Assembly: GCA_935421135.1 (NCBI GenBank)
Contig: OW285189.1
Span: forward strand, 25,112,298-25,176,297
Direction: 5' to 3'
From: Bugulina stolonifera
Lineage: Eukaryota > Bryozoa > Gymnolaemata > Cheilostomatida > Bugulidae
DNA length: 64,000 nt
In this document: in pieces, positions 12,701 to 25,037 of the stretch
How positions within the stretch are numbered: the stretch's first letter is position 1
Layout: every line of letters starts with the position of its first letter
Notes under the pieces: generated by a model
Seen by the model: only the letters and a program-made list of their open reading frames with translations
Databases searched by the model: none
Told to the model about the DNA's origin: nothing
Position numbers and translations under genes: made by a program

Positions 12701-14650
12701 ATACTATATACCTCTACCCACAGCTACTAGACATGCTATATCTGCATATTATATACCTCTACCCACAGCTAATAGACATGCTATATCTGTATATCATATA
12801 CCTCTACCCACAGCTAATAGACATGCTATATCTGTATATCATATACCTCTACCCACAGCTACTAGACATGCTATATCTGCATATTATATACCTCTACCCA
12901 CAGCTAATAGACATGCTATATCTGTATATTATATACCTCTACCCACAGCTAATAGACATGCTATATCTGTATATCATATACCTCTACCCACAGCTAATAG
13001 ACATGCTATATCTGCATATTATATACCTCTACCCACAGCTAATAGACATGCTATATCTGTATATTATATACCTCTACCCACAGCTAATAGACATGCTATA
13101 TCTGTATATCATATACCTCTACCCACAGCTAATAGACATGCTATATCTGCATATTATATACCTCTACCCACAGCTAATAGACATACTATATCTGTATATC
13201 ATATACCTCTACCCACAGCTAATAGACATGCTATATCTGTATACTATATACCTTTACCCACAGCTAAGCAAACAGCAGGACGTGAGCAGCACCCTCGAGT
13301 TGAACAACAACACTGCCCGCAGTGCACTCTTTGAAACCGAAGGAAAGTACAAATTCCTGGAGAGTGAGAACAAACAGTTGAAGAGGGATAAGGAAATACT
13401 AGTGGATCATGTAGCAGAGCTACAACGGCAGGTACTATAATAGACATGCACATTATGTTGAATACCTGGGAATTGTCCACTCATTGAATGCGGTTCTTGA
13501 TTTTTTATCTATAGAAGTTCTCTCTCCCTGCTTTAGATAACTTGACAGGAATTGCTTTCAGCTTGTGTGGGTGATAGGATATGTCAGTGGTATAATAGTT
13601 CATGTGTAAAGCAGCACTCGAGATGTCGGCATACATACTGTAATACACCATACAGTGTATAACTATAATAATACACTCTCCATTGCAATTTCTATTTCCT
13701 ATTTAGCTCTCTCGGAAAGAAGTAACTTTGGCATCTAGCAGGAAGTCGCTACGTGAACTGGAATTAGATCTGGATGATGCAGAGAAATCCAGATTCACCG
13801 ACAACACTGTGCAGAGTTATAAATGGCAGGAGTTTGAACAGCTTGCAGACAACATGAAATCTCTCAGCCGGTGAGTTCACGACTCTACATACATACAGCA
13901 TGTATATCGTGTACATGTATATCATGTATATGTGTATCATGTACATGTGTATCATGGACATGTATATCGTGTACATGTATATCGTGTACATGTATATCAT
14001 GTATATGTGTATCATGTACATGTATATCGTGTACATGTATCTCGTGTACATGTATAACGTGTACATGTATATCGTGTACATGTATATCGTGTACATGTAT
14101 ATCGTGTACATGTGTATCATGTATATGTATATCATGTACATGTATATCGTGTACATGTGTATCATGTATATGTATATCGTGTACATGTATATCGTGTACA
14201 TGTATATCGTGTACATGTATATGCATATCATGTACGTCAACTTAATTACTACTCAACTTAAGATACTGTAATATTTTATCATGTTTACAGTAGGTCCCCT
14301 GCTTCTGCTGTTACTCGCTGCCCCTTACATTCTACTATAATTTATCCAGCAGGTGTGTGTGTAATATGACTGTGTATTGAACATGCACGTATAAGTATGT
14401 GAACTATATGTATAACATGTGAATATACAATGTCAAATATGTGTATTGTATGGCATGCAATACGCGTGTAGGAACAAAATGTTATTGAAGCTCTATTAAT
14501 ATATACTGTAGGTCAATGGTGAGATCTACAAGTCCACCAAGAAGCCCAAGATCTACAATGCGTAGCCCAAGATCTACAATACGTAGCCCAAGAGCGTCAC
14601 GTAGTCCAAGGGCATCACGTAAATTCGGCAAAGGGATGTATGCCCTATAA
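6763..14650 (+). CDS. Coiled-coil protein, 525 residues, with Ser/Arg/Pro-rich ends; not assigned to a known family
   Basis: Eleven exons join without a stop: 6763-6823, 7418-7508, 7697-7874, 8084-8198, 9890-10074, 10807-10962, 11099-11260, 12433-12591, 13264-13431, 13707-13870 and 14512-14650 (stop TAA 14648). Residues 1 to about 55 are basic and serine-rich (RTRSPSPMRRSGSSSN). The middle is a long acidic/basic heptad-like coil that starts DYIKNLQQQVYFLELEANYL. The C-terminus has a run of RSPR-type repeats and ends GKGMYAL. Intron 1 needs a GC donor (AAAG then GCATGT). Such architecture is common in centrosomal, ciliary and cytoskeletal scaffolds, but I do not recognise the family. Three junctions (end of exon 5, starts of exons 8 and 9) sit in tandem arrays that copy the splice site; two arrays are in frame, so longer isoforms are possible. 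Confidence 0.87.
8215..9490. repeat. 43-bp minisatellite, about 29 copies
   Basis: The unit is 43 bp, starts TATCCATATACGTATGTATA and ends CATGACTATAGCTA. It fills most of the intron between exons 4 and 5 of the coiled-coil gene. Copies differ at a few sites (GCGAC/GTGAT, ACTATAG/ATTATAG) in a pattern that suggests blocks of several units were duplicated together. No splice site is included. Confidence 0.97.
10039..10380 (+). repeat. 36-bp tandem array that repeats the exon 5 splice donor
   Basis: The unit is CGTATGCTACGTAAACAG, the end of exon 5, followed by GTACCTGTTGTATATTCT, the start of the intron. Donor GT dinucleotides fall at 10075, 10111, 10147, 10183, 10219, 10255, 10291, 10327 and 10363, exactly 36 bases apart. 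The first seven are GTACCT and the last two GTACGT. The reading frame of exon 5 stays open through the array to a TAG at 10381, so each extra unit would add 12 residues, VPVVYSRMLRKQ or a close variant. Confidence 0.95.
11303..12445 (+). repeat. 51-bp tandem array that repeats the exon 8 splice acceptor
   Basis: About 22 near-identical 51-bp units, each ending GTGTCCA(C/T)TAG followed by GAGA. The acceptor AG recurs every 51 bases from 11361 to 12432, and exon 8 begins at 12433 right after the last copy. Starting exon 8 at any earlier copy puts an in-frame TAG at the end of that unit (the acceptor's own TAG), so only the last acceptor gives a full product. An open frame of RCYHCSHIVMLLMVS units across the array is a by-product of the period being a multiple of three. 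Confidence 0.95.
12620..13263 (+). repeat. 45-bp tandem array that repeats the exon 9 splice acceptor
   Basis: Fifteen units of 45 bp, each with CCTCTACCCACAG followed by CTA(A/C)TAGACATGC. The acceptor AG recurs every 45 bases from 12633 to 13263; exon 9 starts at 13264 with CTAAGC. Reading in the exon 9 frame, all units but the first are open (the first has TAA), so use of an earlier acceptor would add multiples of 15 residues of LIDMLYLYIIYLYPQ type. Confidence 0.95.
13895..14235. repeat. 15-bp minisatellite (TATATCGTGTACATG)
   Basis: Tandem units of 15 bp with CGTG/CATG and TATA/TGTA variants, beginning about 25 bases after the donor of exon 10 of the coiled-coil gene. Open frames on both strands are composition effects. 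Confidence 0.95.
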
Positions 14651-16136
14651 CTGTACAATAGTATAGAATGTGATGTATATCATATTATGTTTACTATTAT
14701 TATAACATTTAATTCTCTCATAGAAGGTAAACAACAACTGACAGCAGTATGTAAGTCATTTCACGGTCCGAGTTTATTTTCTTGCTTTTATTATAAACAG
14801 GATTATATGGAATTGTAATAGACATGCATGTATAGCCAAGGGGCAGTAGTAAAGTAAAATATTTTATAAGCAACAAGACAATTCAAACTATTTTACTTAC
14901 ATAATAGTTTTATATCAACCTTAGTTATTAACGATGATAGTTTATTAATTCCATAATATTGTATTTTGACAGGGTTTTATATTATTTTAATATTATTACA
15001 GTGTGGTTTATAGGCTCAATATAATTCCATTATTATGTTTTTATATAATTTTTACACTCCAAGTATATTACTACCTGTATGCTAACTAGCACATATAAAC
15101 CTATTGCTGATGTTCAGCTTCATTATTCTGTCTAACTCAGCTTGTTTCATTCATGTGGTTCCTCTAGCTTAGGTCCTTGGTTACTTTGCCTTTCAGTCAC
15201 TAGTGTTGCCCACACCCCCACCCCTACCCTCCTGCTACAAATACTCATTTATGTTCTAGTTTTTTGAACTTCTGTTTCCCATATGCTTTTGTGTAGTAGA
15301 AAATATTTTTATACCAAAATGTAGCTAGTTTTATCTGTGTAATAAAATATAACTCATGAAAACTTTACTAGTATGTGAATAAATACTCTAATAGTGAGAG
15401 AAGGAAGTGTGTGAAGAGCTGACTGGTGGACAGGTAGTATACTACATTACACTCCACAGCAGGGACTGAGGCTTCCACAGGACTACTACATGTCCAGTAT
15501 ACAATAATGTGAACATTAGCTATTATTATATACTGTACATGTATTAATACTATTATCTAACTTACATGTATATACATTGTGCATGCAGCCATGGATAGCA
15601 TATACACATTATATACATGTAATTAGGTTTACATGTTTTGATGGCTTGTAGGCCCATATTGGTCATGGTTTGCTATGTAACACATGATTCTAGGCCAATA
15701 TACTGATCTATACACAGTGTATTACACATGTATTGCATCGCCACACAAAGCTTTCACTCTTACAATGATATAATATACATTTACATACACATATACATGT
15801 ACAATTCAAGTGTATGTAATATGTTATATACTTACATAATTATTATAGTATATTTACTTCTGTTGTGTAGTGTCTTAGATATGTTTGTTTAGAACTGGAT
15901 CTCCTGGGATATCATATACATGCTGATATTGAAGGTGTGGGTAGAGCCAGCTATCCCTGTGGAATACAATCTATATACATCATAACAGGGAGGTAATTGT
16001 TATACTACCAAACATCATTGGTACATCTGTCTCTGGGTCAGTAGAAGTGATAGAACACTTGTATAGTGGTATATTCATCTCTGTGTACTGCAGCTACATA
16101 TTCAACCTTTTTCCTCTGGTGCCTAGCTCTGCAAGC
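14651..16136. other. Spacer between two plus-strand genes
   Basis: No coding region seen. AATAAA-like signals at about 15340 and 15379 are candidates for the poly(A) site of the coiled-coil gene. A CCTAG acceptor just before 16128 suggests that a 5' UTR exon of the next gene lies upstream. Confidence 0.5.
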
Positions 16137-19100
16137 ATGCCAAAGAAGAAACCAGAACCAGTAGAGAGAGAGGAGGAGGAGGTACCAGAAATGAGGGAGA
16201 TGGAGATGTCGGAAGTAGATGGCATGTCATACGACGACAGTGGACATGCTTCAGAAGCTCTCAGTAGGCAAACAGACGATGGTATGACAGTCTCACTCAG
16301 TTTATGCTTACATTGTGAATGCAACTAGTAACTAGTAGCTAGTAACTAATAGTGGTGAAAACTAGTAACTAATAGTGGTGGAAACTAGTAACTAATAGTG
16401 GTGGAAACTAGTAACTAATAGTGGTGGAAACTAGTAACTAATAGTGGTGGAAACTAGTAACTAATAGTGGTGGAAACTAGTAACTAATAGTGGTGGAAAC
16501 TAGTAACTAATAGTGGTGGAAATTGTGACAAGATTTGTGGTACTCTAATATAAGAGCTTGGGAATAGTATGCTGACTTCTATGATATAACATACTGCTAT
16601 ACAGTCATGTACATATACACATGGGTAGGCTGGCAAGAAGGAAATTTTCTGAAGAGATGCTACTGTTTATCCTCTTCACTTGCCATACGACTTTGTTACC
16701 TCAGCATGCTGTGTATTATTAGCCTATTAGGTGTTATCTTATCTTGACACAGATGACCAGGTGAGTGACCGGTCATCCACTGTCACACCTTTCGGTGACC
16801 CCAAAGAAATGATGAAGAAGATGGCAAAGGAGAGAATTAGAAAGTGTTTAGTTTTTATGAAGGAGTTTTGGAAGATCATACTGTTCCTACTGCAAACAGG
16901 TGTGATTGGGGGGATAGGACTGCTGGCATATTACATGGAGTAAGTGATGCTCTTTAATAACAGTATAACCTTGTATTACATGTAGGCTATCATGTATGCT
17001 ACATAGTTTATAACATTTTTAAATTTTAAATTCACATTATGTGCTATGCAGTGCCTACCTACGATTGCGTGCCACTGACTGGTGGATCGATGTTAATATG
17101 GTGCTCGGTTGCAGTAGATATTCTGCAAGTAGCAATAATAGAATGAAGAAAGTCTCAGCTAGTGTCAAACCATTATCATAATACCTAGTTACCCAGTTAC
17201 CTAGTTGCTGTTACGAAGCAAACACTCTGTTCTCACATTGGTGCAGGTTTCAAGATGTTCTCCCACGTAAACACACAGTATTTGATTGTGATGACAAGTC
17301 CATAGCCCAGCACATGGATACCACAGTGTTTGAGTATTTCATATTTGGAGATAACATTGATGAACAGTGGATATTCCTTTTCTCTTGGATGGCTCCTCCC
17401 GGAATTGTGAGTTACACATATTCAACCCATAACCTCAGTTCCATCTGTCAAATCCGGCCTAAGGGTATGGGGTGCTGACAGCTAGATTATGCTGGACTAA
17501 GTTATATATTGTTATATCAAACCCGTCAGCCACCAAACGATCACAAATTATATTTCCCTTTCACCACTACGTGGTATATATCGTACCATACCTTGCCATT
17601 GGACATTAATAAAAAATAAGTTGTCCTCTCTCTATCAATGCATTTCAGATGATAATGGTAGAGTTCTTCTACAGCTTACACACAGGCTGTGCTCTCTCTC
17701 ATCATATGAAGACACCTCTCATTCTACGCAGAACCTTTAGATTTATTGGTATGTCAGTCATGTCTACTAGTAATACAGTATTACAATGTGTGTATGTCAG
17801 TCATGTATACTAGTAATACAGTATTACAGTGTGCGTACTACAATGTGTGTACTACGGTGTGCGTACTACAGTGTGTGTACTACAGTGTATATGAGCTACA
17901 GTGTGCGTATTATAGTGTGCGTATTACAATGTGCGTATTATAGTGTGCGTATTACAATGTGCGTATTACAGTGTGCGCATTACAATGTGTGTATTACAGT
18001 GTGTGTACTACAGTGTGTGTATTACAATGTGTTTGGTTACATAAGGTACCTTACTCTCCAACAAACTCAAGCTTCCCAAAAATGAGTGATCGAAATATAA
18101 ATGTAGGCCCCATATGTATATGTACATGTACATGTACATTACATATACATGTACGTGTACATGTATATTGATAATGTTATTATTGTCAGTTTACTAATAT
18201 TGATTGTTCATTTTCATGGTTTTATAATATTTACATGGCAGCCATTCCCTCTACTGGCTAAATTAAATACATGATATTATGGTTTATACCAATATGCTGT
18301 ATCTATTATATATGCTATACACATACAGTGTAACATACCTGAACAGGTAACTACTTCTTTGGAGTTATGGGATGCCTAGTGATCTCCAAATCCATTAAGT
18401 TGTTTACAGCTACGCCACGCCCATACTTCCTTTACGTATGCCAGCCAAACATATCACTCTGTGTGGAAGCTACTGAGGCTATCTGTACAAATACCAATAC
18501 CACAGAGCTCAATGATGCCAGGTATGTTCCTGTGAACAACAATTATTAGTGTCGTCGCAACCTCAACTTCAGGCACAGGCCAACTTGCTCAAGAACTTTC
18601 CGGCCTACTCCCGTCACAGGGTTATGAACACACTGGCCTGGGCCAAAAGAAAAATCTTTATTTCGTGCGAGAAACTTCCAGTGTGCAGATGAGCTAGAGA
18701 TGGTTTTCTCTACCCAAGCAAAATCCCAGGCTAATATCCCTTTGGGCCTAGGCCGGACGGCCATCTGGGGAAGTTTATTTGCGATCCAGGTCAGTCCAAG
18801 AGGTCGCAAAAACACTATGCTGTATATCATTATAATGTTTGTCCATACTGATGTCCAGGCTAGGTAAATGCACACACATAGCCTAGGCATGGCTGAATTG
18901 ACCCATGTCCACTGCATATTACTTGACCAATGTCTACTGCATATTACTTGACCCATGTCTACTGCATATTACTTGACGAATGTTCACTGCATATTACTTG
19001 ACCAATGTTTACTGCATATTACTTGACCCATGTCCACTGCATATTACTTGACCAATGTCCACTGCATATTACTTGACCAATGTCCACTGTATATTACTTG

Positions 19101-22100
19101 ACCAATGTCCACTGCATATTACTTGACCAGTGTTCACCGCATATTACTTGACCAATGTTCACTGCATATTACTTGACCAGTGTTCACTGCATTTTACTGT
19201 ATAATTAGGGTATTGCTACTGTTTTAGAACTTCCTTCCCATCTATGCCAGTTGGAGCTCTCTCCTTTGCATGTTTCTTCACAGGTGTAAGTAAATCCACT
19301 CTCAAGGGTGTACATGTATAATATTATCAGTGATTTACTCTCAAGGGTGTACATGTGTGATATTATCAATCATTCACTCTCAAGGGTGTACATGTATAAT
19401 ATTATCAGTGATTTACTCTCAAGGGTGTACATGTATGATATTATCAATCATTCACTCTCAAGGGTGTACGTGTATGATATTATCAATCATTCACTCTCAA
19501 GGGTGTACGTGTATAATATTATCAATTATTCACACAGAAACAATAATATTACCTTTCCCGTTGATAGTATAATACATACCGTTATGTACTTGTAGTACCA
19601 TAATGTAGTACATACTGTAGTGTAGCGCATACTGTAGTGTAGCACATACTGCATGTAATGTAGCACATAATGTAATGTAGGCGTACCTCCACCAGATGAT
19701 CAGGAGAAGTAAAGCATTCGTCCTGCAGCCACTGGCCTCTACCATATTCCTCATAATCTCACTGCTGGGTGCGTGCATAGAGCTGGGGGTTAAACGTAGT
19801 CACTGGTATGATGTATTGGCAGGGTTCACTCTAGGCTTATACATGGCGGTCTACCAAGTAAGTTAGTACACTTATACGTTATACCAGGTAATTGTCCCAC
19901 CTCAACCGTGAGTGGCGTTATCTAAATCACATATAAGGTGTATGTAACACAGGTACCTAACTATCCTTTGCTGTTTTACAATATTGTGGAAGTTTGTTAT
20001 AACTGTTATCTACGTAAGGAGTAGAATTTTTGCTACATCTTCAGGGATGGGGACCATTACTCTAATGGTGCTAATTGCCAATTTATAATTTTGGTTGCAC
20101 TATACAGCTAAGACCTAAGAGCATAAGTTTACTATGGCATGTGGGACCTTATACATGTATATACATGTACCCCATTAAAATGTGGTGTATTACATTGTAT
20201 AACACGAAACAGTCATTATACAGTCATGATGATATATTTACCATATTTGTTCTGTAGCAAGGCTTAAGGCGATAATGGATCACGTGGAGTAGAGTTGTAG
20301 AGCCACAGGTTTACCTCATGGGTGGTAATTTAATGTGTAGAACAACCGCTACAGCCCACAGTACTAATGTTCTCATCATGCTCCATGGGTTCACAGCATA
20401 CACCATACTTCATAGCATGTCATTCCATTGGTTACTCATAGTGTTAGGCATCACTCTATTAGCTACTCATAGTGTTAGGTGTCACTCTATTGGATACTCA
20501 TAGTGTTAGGTGTCACTCTATTGGTTACTCATACTGTTAGGTATCACTCCATTGGTTACTCCTTGGTTACTCATACCCTTTTAGGTGTCCACACTTAACT
20601 ACTTTGTGGAGAAGTTCCAGCCACCTTTACCTCTGAGAAGAGACGACATGTGGGTGCAAACTGATCCAATGGTATGTACTATGTACTCCTTGGTACTATC
20701 ATGTTATTTAGTCATGAAGCTGATCTACTACTGTTATATTACTACATTATTATTATTATTGTTATTGTATTAGGTGTTGAATGCTCATACATGTTTAACT
20801 TAGTGATGTACATGTAGCAGAATAAATGATTGGTAGTCAAATAGGTGATACACACCTCTCAGTACATTATGTTAACATAGCTGGTTAGCATGTACTATAG
20901 AGCAAATATTATACTTTATTTTCCAGCCAGAGCCCGAGATTGATGATGAATACCCTTATGAAGACATTATGATGGGAAAACTACCAAAGCGTAGAGAAAG
21001 AGGGGAGGATAACTCCTGTTTCCACAGGGCTACATCATTTGATAACACTTTCCAAATGGACATGGCCAGGTGAGTGCTCTCTCTTGTAAGTATTGCTACA
21101 GTTTATCAAAGTCGATCTACTTAGTGATGAAAACGTCATTATATTCATCTTTTTGATGTTGAAGAACAGTTAACCTTGGTGATAAAATGGCCCCAGTTTT
21201 CTATGAGTTCCAGCCGTTATGAAGGTGTTCCACATCATAAATAATATAATATATACATGTACATACATGCACATAATTGTAAGGTTTGTTGTCATTGTTG
21301 CTTACAGTTTTGTTTTGTTTGCCAAATGTGAGAGTACTACAGACTGTACGGGACTGTATGATAGCCATGTTACGTCCTGTCATCACCTAGTTATATTACA
21401 TTACAATCATGTATTCTAGTTTCTTAACTAGATAAAACAGTCATTAGTGCATATTATGTTTAATATGTTTTATTTTTTATCAATTAATTAGTATACAAAA
21501 AGGTAAAACTTTTAGCATAGCCTAGAGTCTCCAATCCTCTCTCTCTATTCTGACAGAATCTAACATTATATCAAGCAGTGTGGTGCAAAACTGTGATACA
21601 TACTTTACTTATAGCTAAGATGGTACTAGCTGTAACACTAGGAGGCCAGTAACAGCGGCCCAGCAGTACTGACCTCCTAGTGCTACACATTATTGACAAG
21701 CGGATGGAACCCTCAACATTTTAACTAAACATCATCTGTCAACTCAGCACAAAACTGTGACATACAAAGTTAGCATGCTGCTTCTAAATGCCTTCTACAC
21801 GTACATTACAAGCTAAGATGGTACAAGCTATATAACACTAGGAGGTCAGTAGCAGTGGCCCAACTGTACTGACCCCTAATGTTACTCCCCAATGTAAAAC
21901 TAAATACTAATGTGACCCCCAACATAGTATCCCACTGTCAACTCAATGCCACCAGTTGTGGACAAGCTTAGCTCTGTTCCAGGCCTGCGAAATAATCCCT
22001 CTACAGATTGGCGTATCGAAAGATGGTAATAGCAGTAACAAAAGGGTTAGTTAGGTACAGAGGAGCACACCACTAATCTCCCCTTATTGACCTATGATTG

Positions 22101-25037
22101 TTACTAGAAGTAATAGACACTGGAACCCTCTACTACAGTGTGAATTAGAGCCTAGGCTATGCGACTTAAATGTTTGTCTCTAAAAGTTGGGCAAAAATTT
22201 ACAACATGAAAAAATTTCAGTGTTGAAATATTGAACAGAGATTATGCTGGTATGCGTGAAGATGCGTAGGTTATTTGGTAGACAGACTTCTTTATTTCAA
22301 TTGTTGGTGGTTCCCACACTCTCTTGTAATTGTCTCCTACTTTCTGATAAATGTTCCACATTCTCTGGTTGTAAATGTCCTGGAAAGTCAAACATAGTAG
22401 TAATAAACTGAATTCTTCTTGAATCAAATATCTTGCTTATTTGGAGCACAATGCTATAGTTTTTCATTCAATATATTATACAAATGTATGTCCATGCAAT
22501 GTCCTCATGGGCATTGATAAGCCAGATGATCAGATAATCCAGATGTTGATAATGCCAGATAATCAGATGTTGTCCTCTCTCTAATTATCTAGGATGACAG
22601 GTTGAGAGAGGACAACTTTTAATTTTCGTCAATAGGTTATGAGTGCCCAGGAATGTTATACTTTACATTATGCCAATCTACACTATCGTGCCTAGTAAGG
22701 GAGTATAGATGGGTACCTAAGTACCTTGCCCGGTAGTATATAATATTTTGTAGTTATATTAATTATGACATTGTTACCAATAGAATAGTATAAATCTATT
22801 AACTTACTCTGCGCTCTGTGTGTGTTATCAGGAGAAATTCTTGATTAGAATATAGAATTAGAATAAGGTTTTTATGCATGCCATTGCAGTTGTCACTTCT
22901 AAGTTCAGCTTGATATGTAGGTATCTGTACATCCTTTGCAACGCTCATGTTGATATTCATGATGAATAACCTAAAGTAAAGTAGTATGCAGATACTATAT
23001 CCATACTTTTACTTTAACTTTATACTCATAATATTTTATAAAAATTAAAATATAATATAATATATAAACTGTAAATAAAACATCATGCAGTCTATTATGA
23101 TAACATACAATGATAATAATCACTGAATAGTAGAAGAAGGTAATTTCAGTAGTAGATCAAGATTTTAAAAACAACAATATTTTGAATATGAATATCCAAT
23201 CATATCATCACTTCATGCATGCAATGACTGAATGAGAGTGACCACAAAGCAAAACGAGATGGCGAAACTTAAGTACCTTGTTACCTGACAGTACTGATGT
23301 AGTTAAAGAAATATTCTGATATAGGCTTGCGCATCCATTGTGCATCTAGAAACTTATCCGTTGAATCACAACTAGTAATTTGTTGAGAGCTTTGGTGGTG
23401 AACAAAACCAGCCTCTCCAAAGAATTCAAATATTGTAATGATTTATGCGCAGCGTTGTGCTGTGCATAATGACACCTGTGTTCAAAAGTGCACAGTCATC
23501 AGCAACCCAAATTTTGAAAATTTAAAATTTGGCTTTGGGGTCAACATTGTGCTAAACTGTAGGACTTTCTTGTAATCAAAGGCCATAGCATCACTACTAT
23601 AATCTTTGATGCCAGTAGTGATTGTCTTTGATGCTGGACAAAACATACTGTCATATAGAAGATAGTAATCTTGTCCTCTTGCCTATATGTATGTTTTGTA
23701 TCTTGCTATTCTGTTTTTGTACAATGTTTGCCCAATAGTATACACAGTATACCAAGTAGCCTACAGTCAACACTCTGCAGTGGAAATGTGGATAAAAAGG
23801 GAGCAGCAGTAATAATATACAGTCTGTGTGTCTGTGGGTCTTCAAGGTCCTATAATTAAGATCTTAGCCTGAATAATTATATTGAACTAATATTGCCAAA
23901 ATTGGTAACTATCCAACATTAACAATTCAACAATTGATAATCCTTTGACGTTCAACTTATCTTCTTGGAGGGTGTACATAAGCTGTTGATCATAATTGGT
24001 AGTTGTCCTCTCTCAATCTATTCTCCTGGATAAGGCACCAAGCTGGCAGAATAAAGTGTTTCTCTGGGGTGTGGTGTGGATTCACCTTTATACTTTGAAT
24101 GGTGATTATTTTTAGGTCAATGACAATGTTCAAAGTAATGAATAGTATGTGGACAGGGAAACAGCCTCCAACACTGAGCTTTGATCACGGTGTATATGAG
24201 TTACCTGATAGTATGGATCAGGGTGCTGGTACTAAGGCTATATCTGCAAGGAAACTGGTAAATATTTGGTTGGTTTTTATTGTACAAGGCATGAACTGAT
24301 ACTCTGGTAACAGGCTATAACAGGCCGTTCTGGAATATAACAGTATATACATACATTGTACAGTATATAACTGTGAACTTGATTAGAAACTATTGGCAAT
24401 TCCAAAACCGAACCGAATTGATGAACAGCATGATGTATACTTGATTCCTGCCAACCATTCAGTTTGATACTGTTTGTTTGTTGGATCCAGTAATGGAATC
24501 ACATGTATTGGATATTATAACCAGATACACTTACGGGGTGTGTTCACTTATTGATAGTTGGAGGTCAAAACGCAAACTCTCTTAGTTTTATCCAACAGTG
24601 TGAACTGCTGGTATGTCATACTACAACTTATAACAATGAAATTAGAGCAGCATGCTTCAACTTTTTATCATTTCTATGTTATTATACTATCACTTTAGTT
24701 CAAAAATATGCTTTAGCATTCTACCACCTTGCATGTGTATGTATTGATTGATAGGACACCTTGCTAGTCATAAGCATTTCATCAACTAATTTTACAGCCA
24801 AAGAAATCTCTGTTGGACATTCCTGGTGGCTCAAGGAGATGCTCTGTGACATCACTATCGTCAGCAGCATCGTCAGAGGGAGGGAGAACAGCGCTGACAG
24901 TGGAGGACGAGTTGAACAGACCCAGTATTAAGAAGATCTACACCCCAAAAGGTTCACCAAAGTCAGTAGTAACTGGAGATAGTAAAGATGATAGTATACT
25001 ACATGTCACAGTTATACCAGAGGAAGAGGGTCCATAG
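16137..25037 (+). CDS. PLPPR-like lipid phosphate phosphatase-related membrane protein, 537 residues, probably without phosphatase activity
   Basis: Eleven exons join in frame: 16137-16281, 16753-16939, 17247-17406, 17649-17748, 18347-18521, 19228-19285, 19681-19857, 20585-20671, 20927-21069, 24116-24257 and 24798-25037. An acidic N-terminus is followed by six hydrophobic segments, the PAP2 fold, and a long cytosolic tail. Exon 5 has KLFTATPRP, the K-x6-RP first motif, then YFLYVCQPN as in PLPPR proteins. The second motif, normally PSGH, reads FPSMPVG, so the catalytic His is gone. In the third motif, RSHWYDV aligns with HHWxDV so that Ser replaces the catalytic His. Active LPPs dephosphorylate lysophosphatidate and sphingosine-1-phosphate at the cell surface; PLPPRs are non-catalytic relatives that shape membranes. 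Placement with PLPPR is by motif order, and the exact ortholog is not claimed. The intron 21070-24115 is the largest. Confidence 0.87.
16323..16520. repeat. 23-bp minisatellite (CTAGTAACTAATAGTGGTGGAAA), about 8 copies
   Basis: Head-to-tail copies that begin about 40 bases after the donor of the first coding exon of the PLPPR-like gene. Confidence 0.95.
17749..18035. repeat. Tandem repeats beginning at the exon 4 donor of the PLPPR-like gene
   Basis: The intron starts GTATGTCAGTCATGT, and this stretch with what follows (to about 17789) is repeated once from 17790, so the intronic side of the donor is duplicated. GTGCGTATTACAGT-type units of about 14 bp follow to about 18035. Confidence 0.85.
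18549..18815 (-). mobile_element. Dispersed inverted-repeat element, copy 1 (267 bp)
   Basis: The same sequence occurs in the opposite orientation at 57382-57652. The ends are imperfect inverted repeats, GTGTCGTCGCAACCTC on the left and the complement of GTGTTTTTGCGACCTC on the right, with TA on both sides. It is GC-richer than its surroundings and lies in an intron of the PLPPR-like gene. It looks like a non-autonomous DNA element (MITE-like). A minus-strand open frame inside (MAVRPRPKGILAWDFAW) is shared with the other copy, but I take that as sequence identity between copies rather than a gene. Confidence 0.75.
18893..19195. repeat. 25-bp minisatellite (CCACTGCATATTACTTGACCAATGT), about 12 copies
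   Basis: Lies directly downstream of the inverted-repeat element in the same intron and ends about 30 bases before the acceptor of exon 6. Confidence 0.95.
19290..19525. repeat. 37-bp minisatellite (CTCAAGGGTGTACATGTATA...), about 6 copies
   Basis: Starts within 15 bases of the donor of exon 6 of the PLPPR-like gene. A related 31-bp repeat (GGTTACTCATAGTGTTAGGT start) lies at about 20430-20580 and ends at the acceptor of exon 8. Confidence 0.9.
21070..24115. other. Large intron of the PLPPR-like gene
   Basis: About 3 kb without a supported exon. It holds two related hairpin units at about 21610-21685 and 21805-21890, each with CACTAGGAGG(C/T)CAGTA and, in the first, its inverted copy TACTGACCTCCTAGTG. 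It also holds a short inverted pair of GTTGTCCTCTCT at 22569 and 22604-22617. The remainder is ordinary AT-rich intron. Confidence 0.6.

Noticed and set aside
13764..14271. Cys-Thr or Ile-Met-Tyr repeat proteins on both strands
   Set aside because: A 15-bp intronic minisatellite, open in several frames by composition.
14292..14346. Extra mini-exon of the coiled-coil gene between exons 10 and 11
   Set aside because: It has plausible splice signals, but joining it shifts the phase and puts a stop at the start of exon 11.
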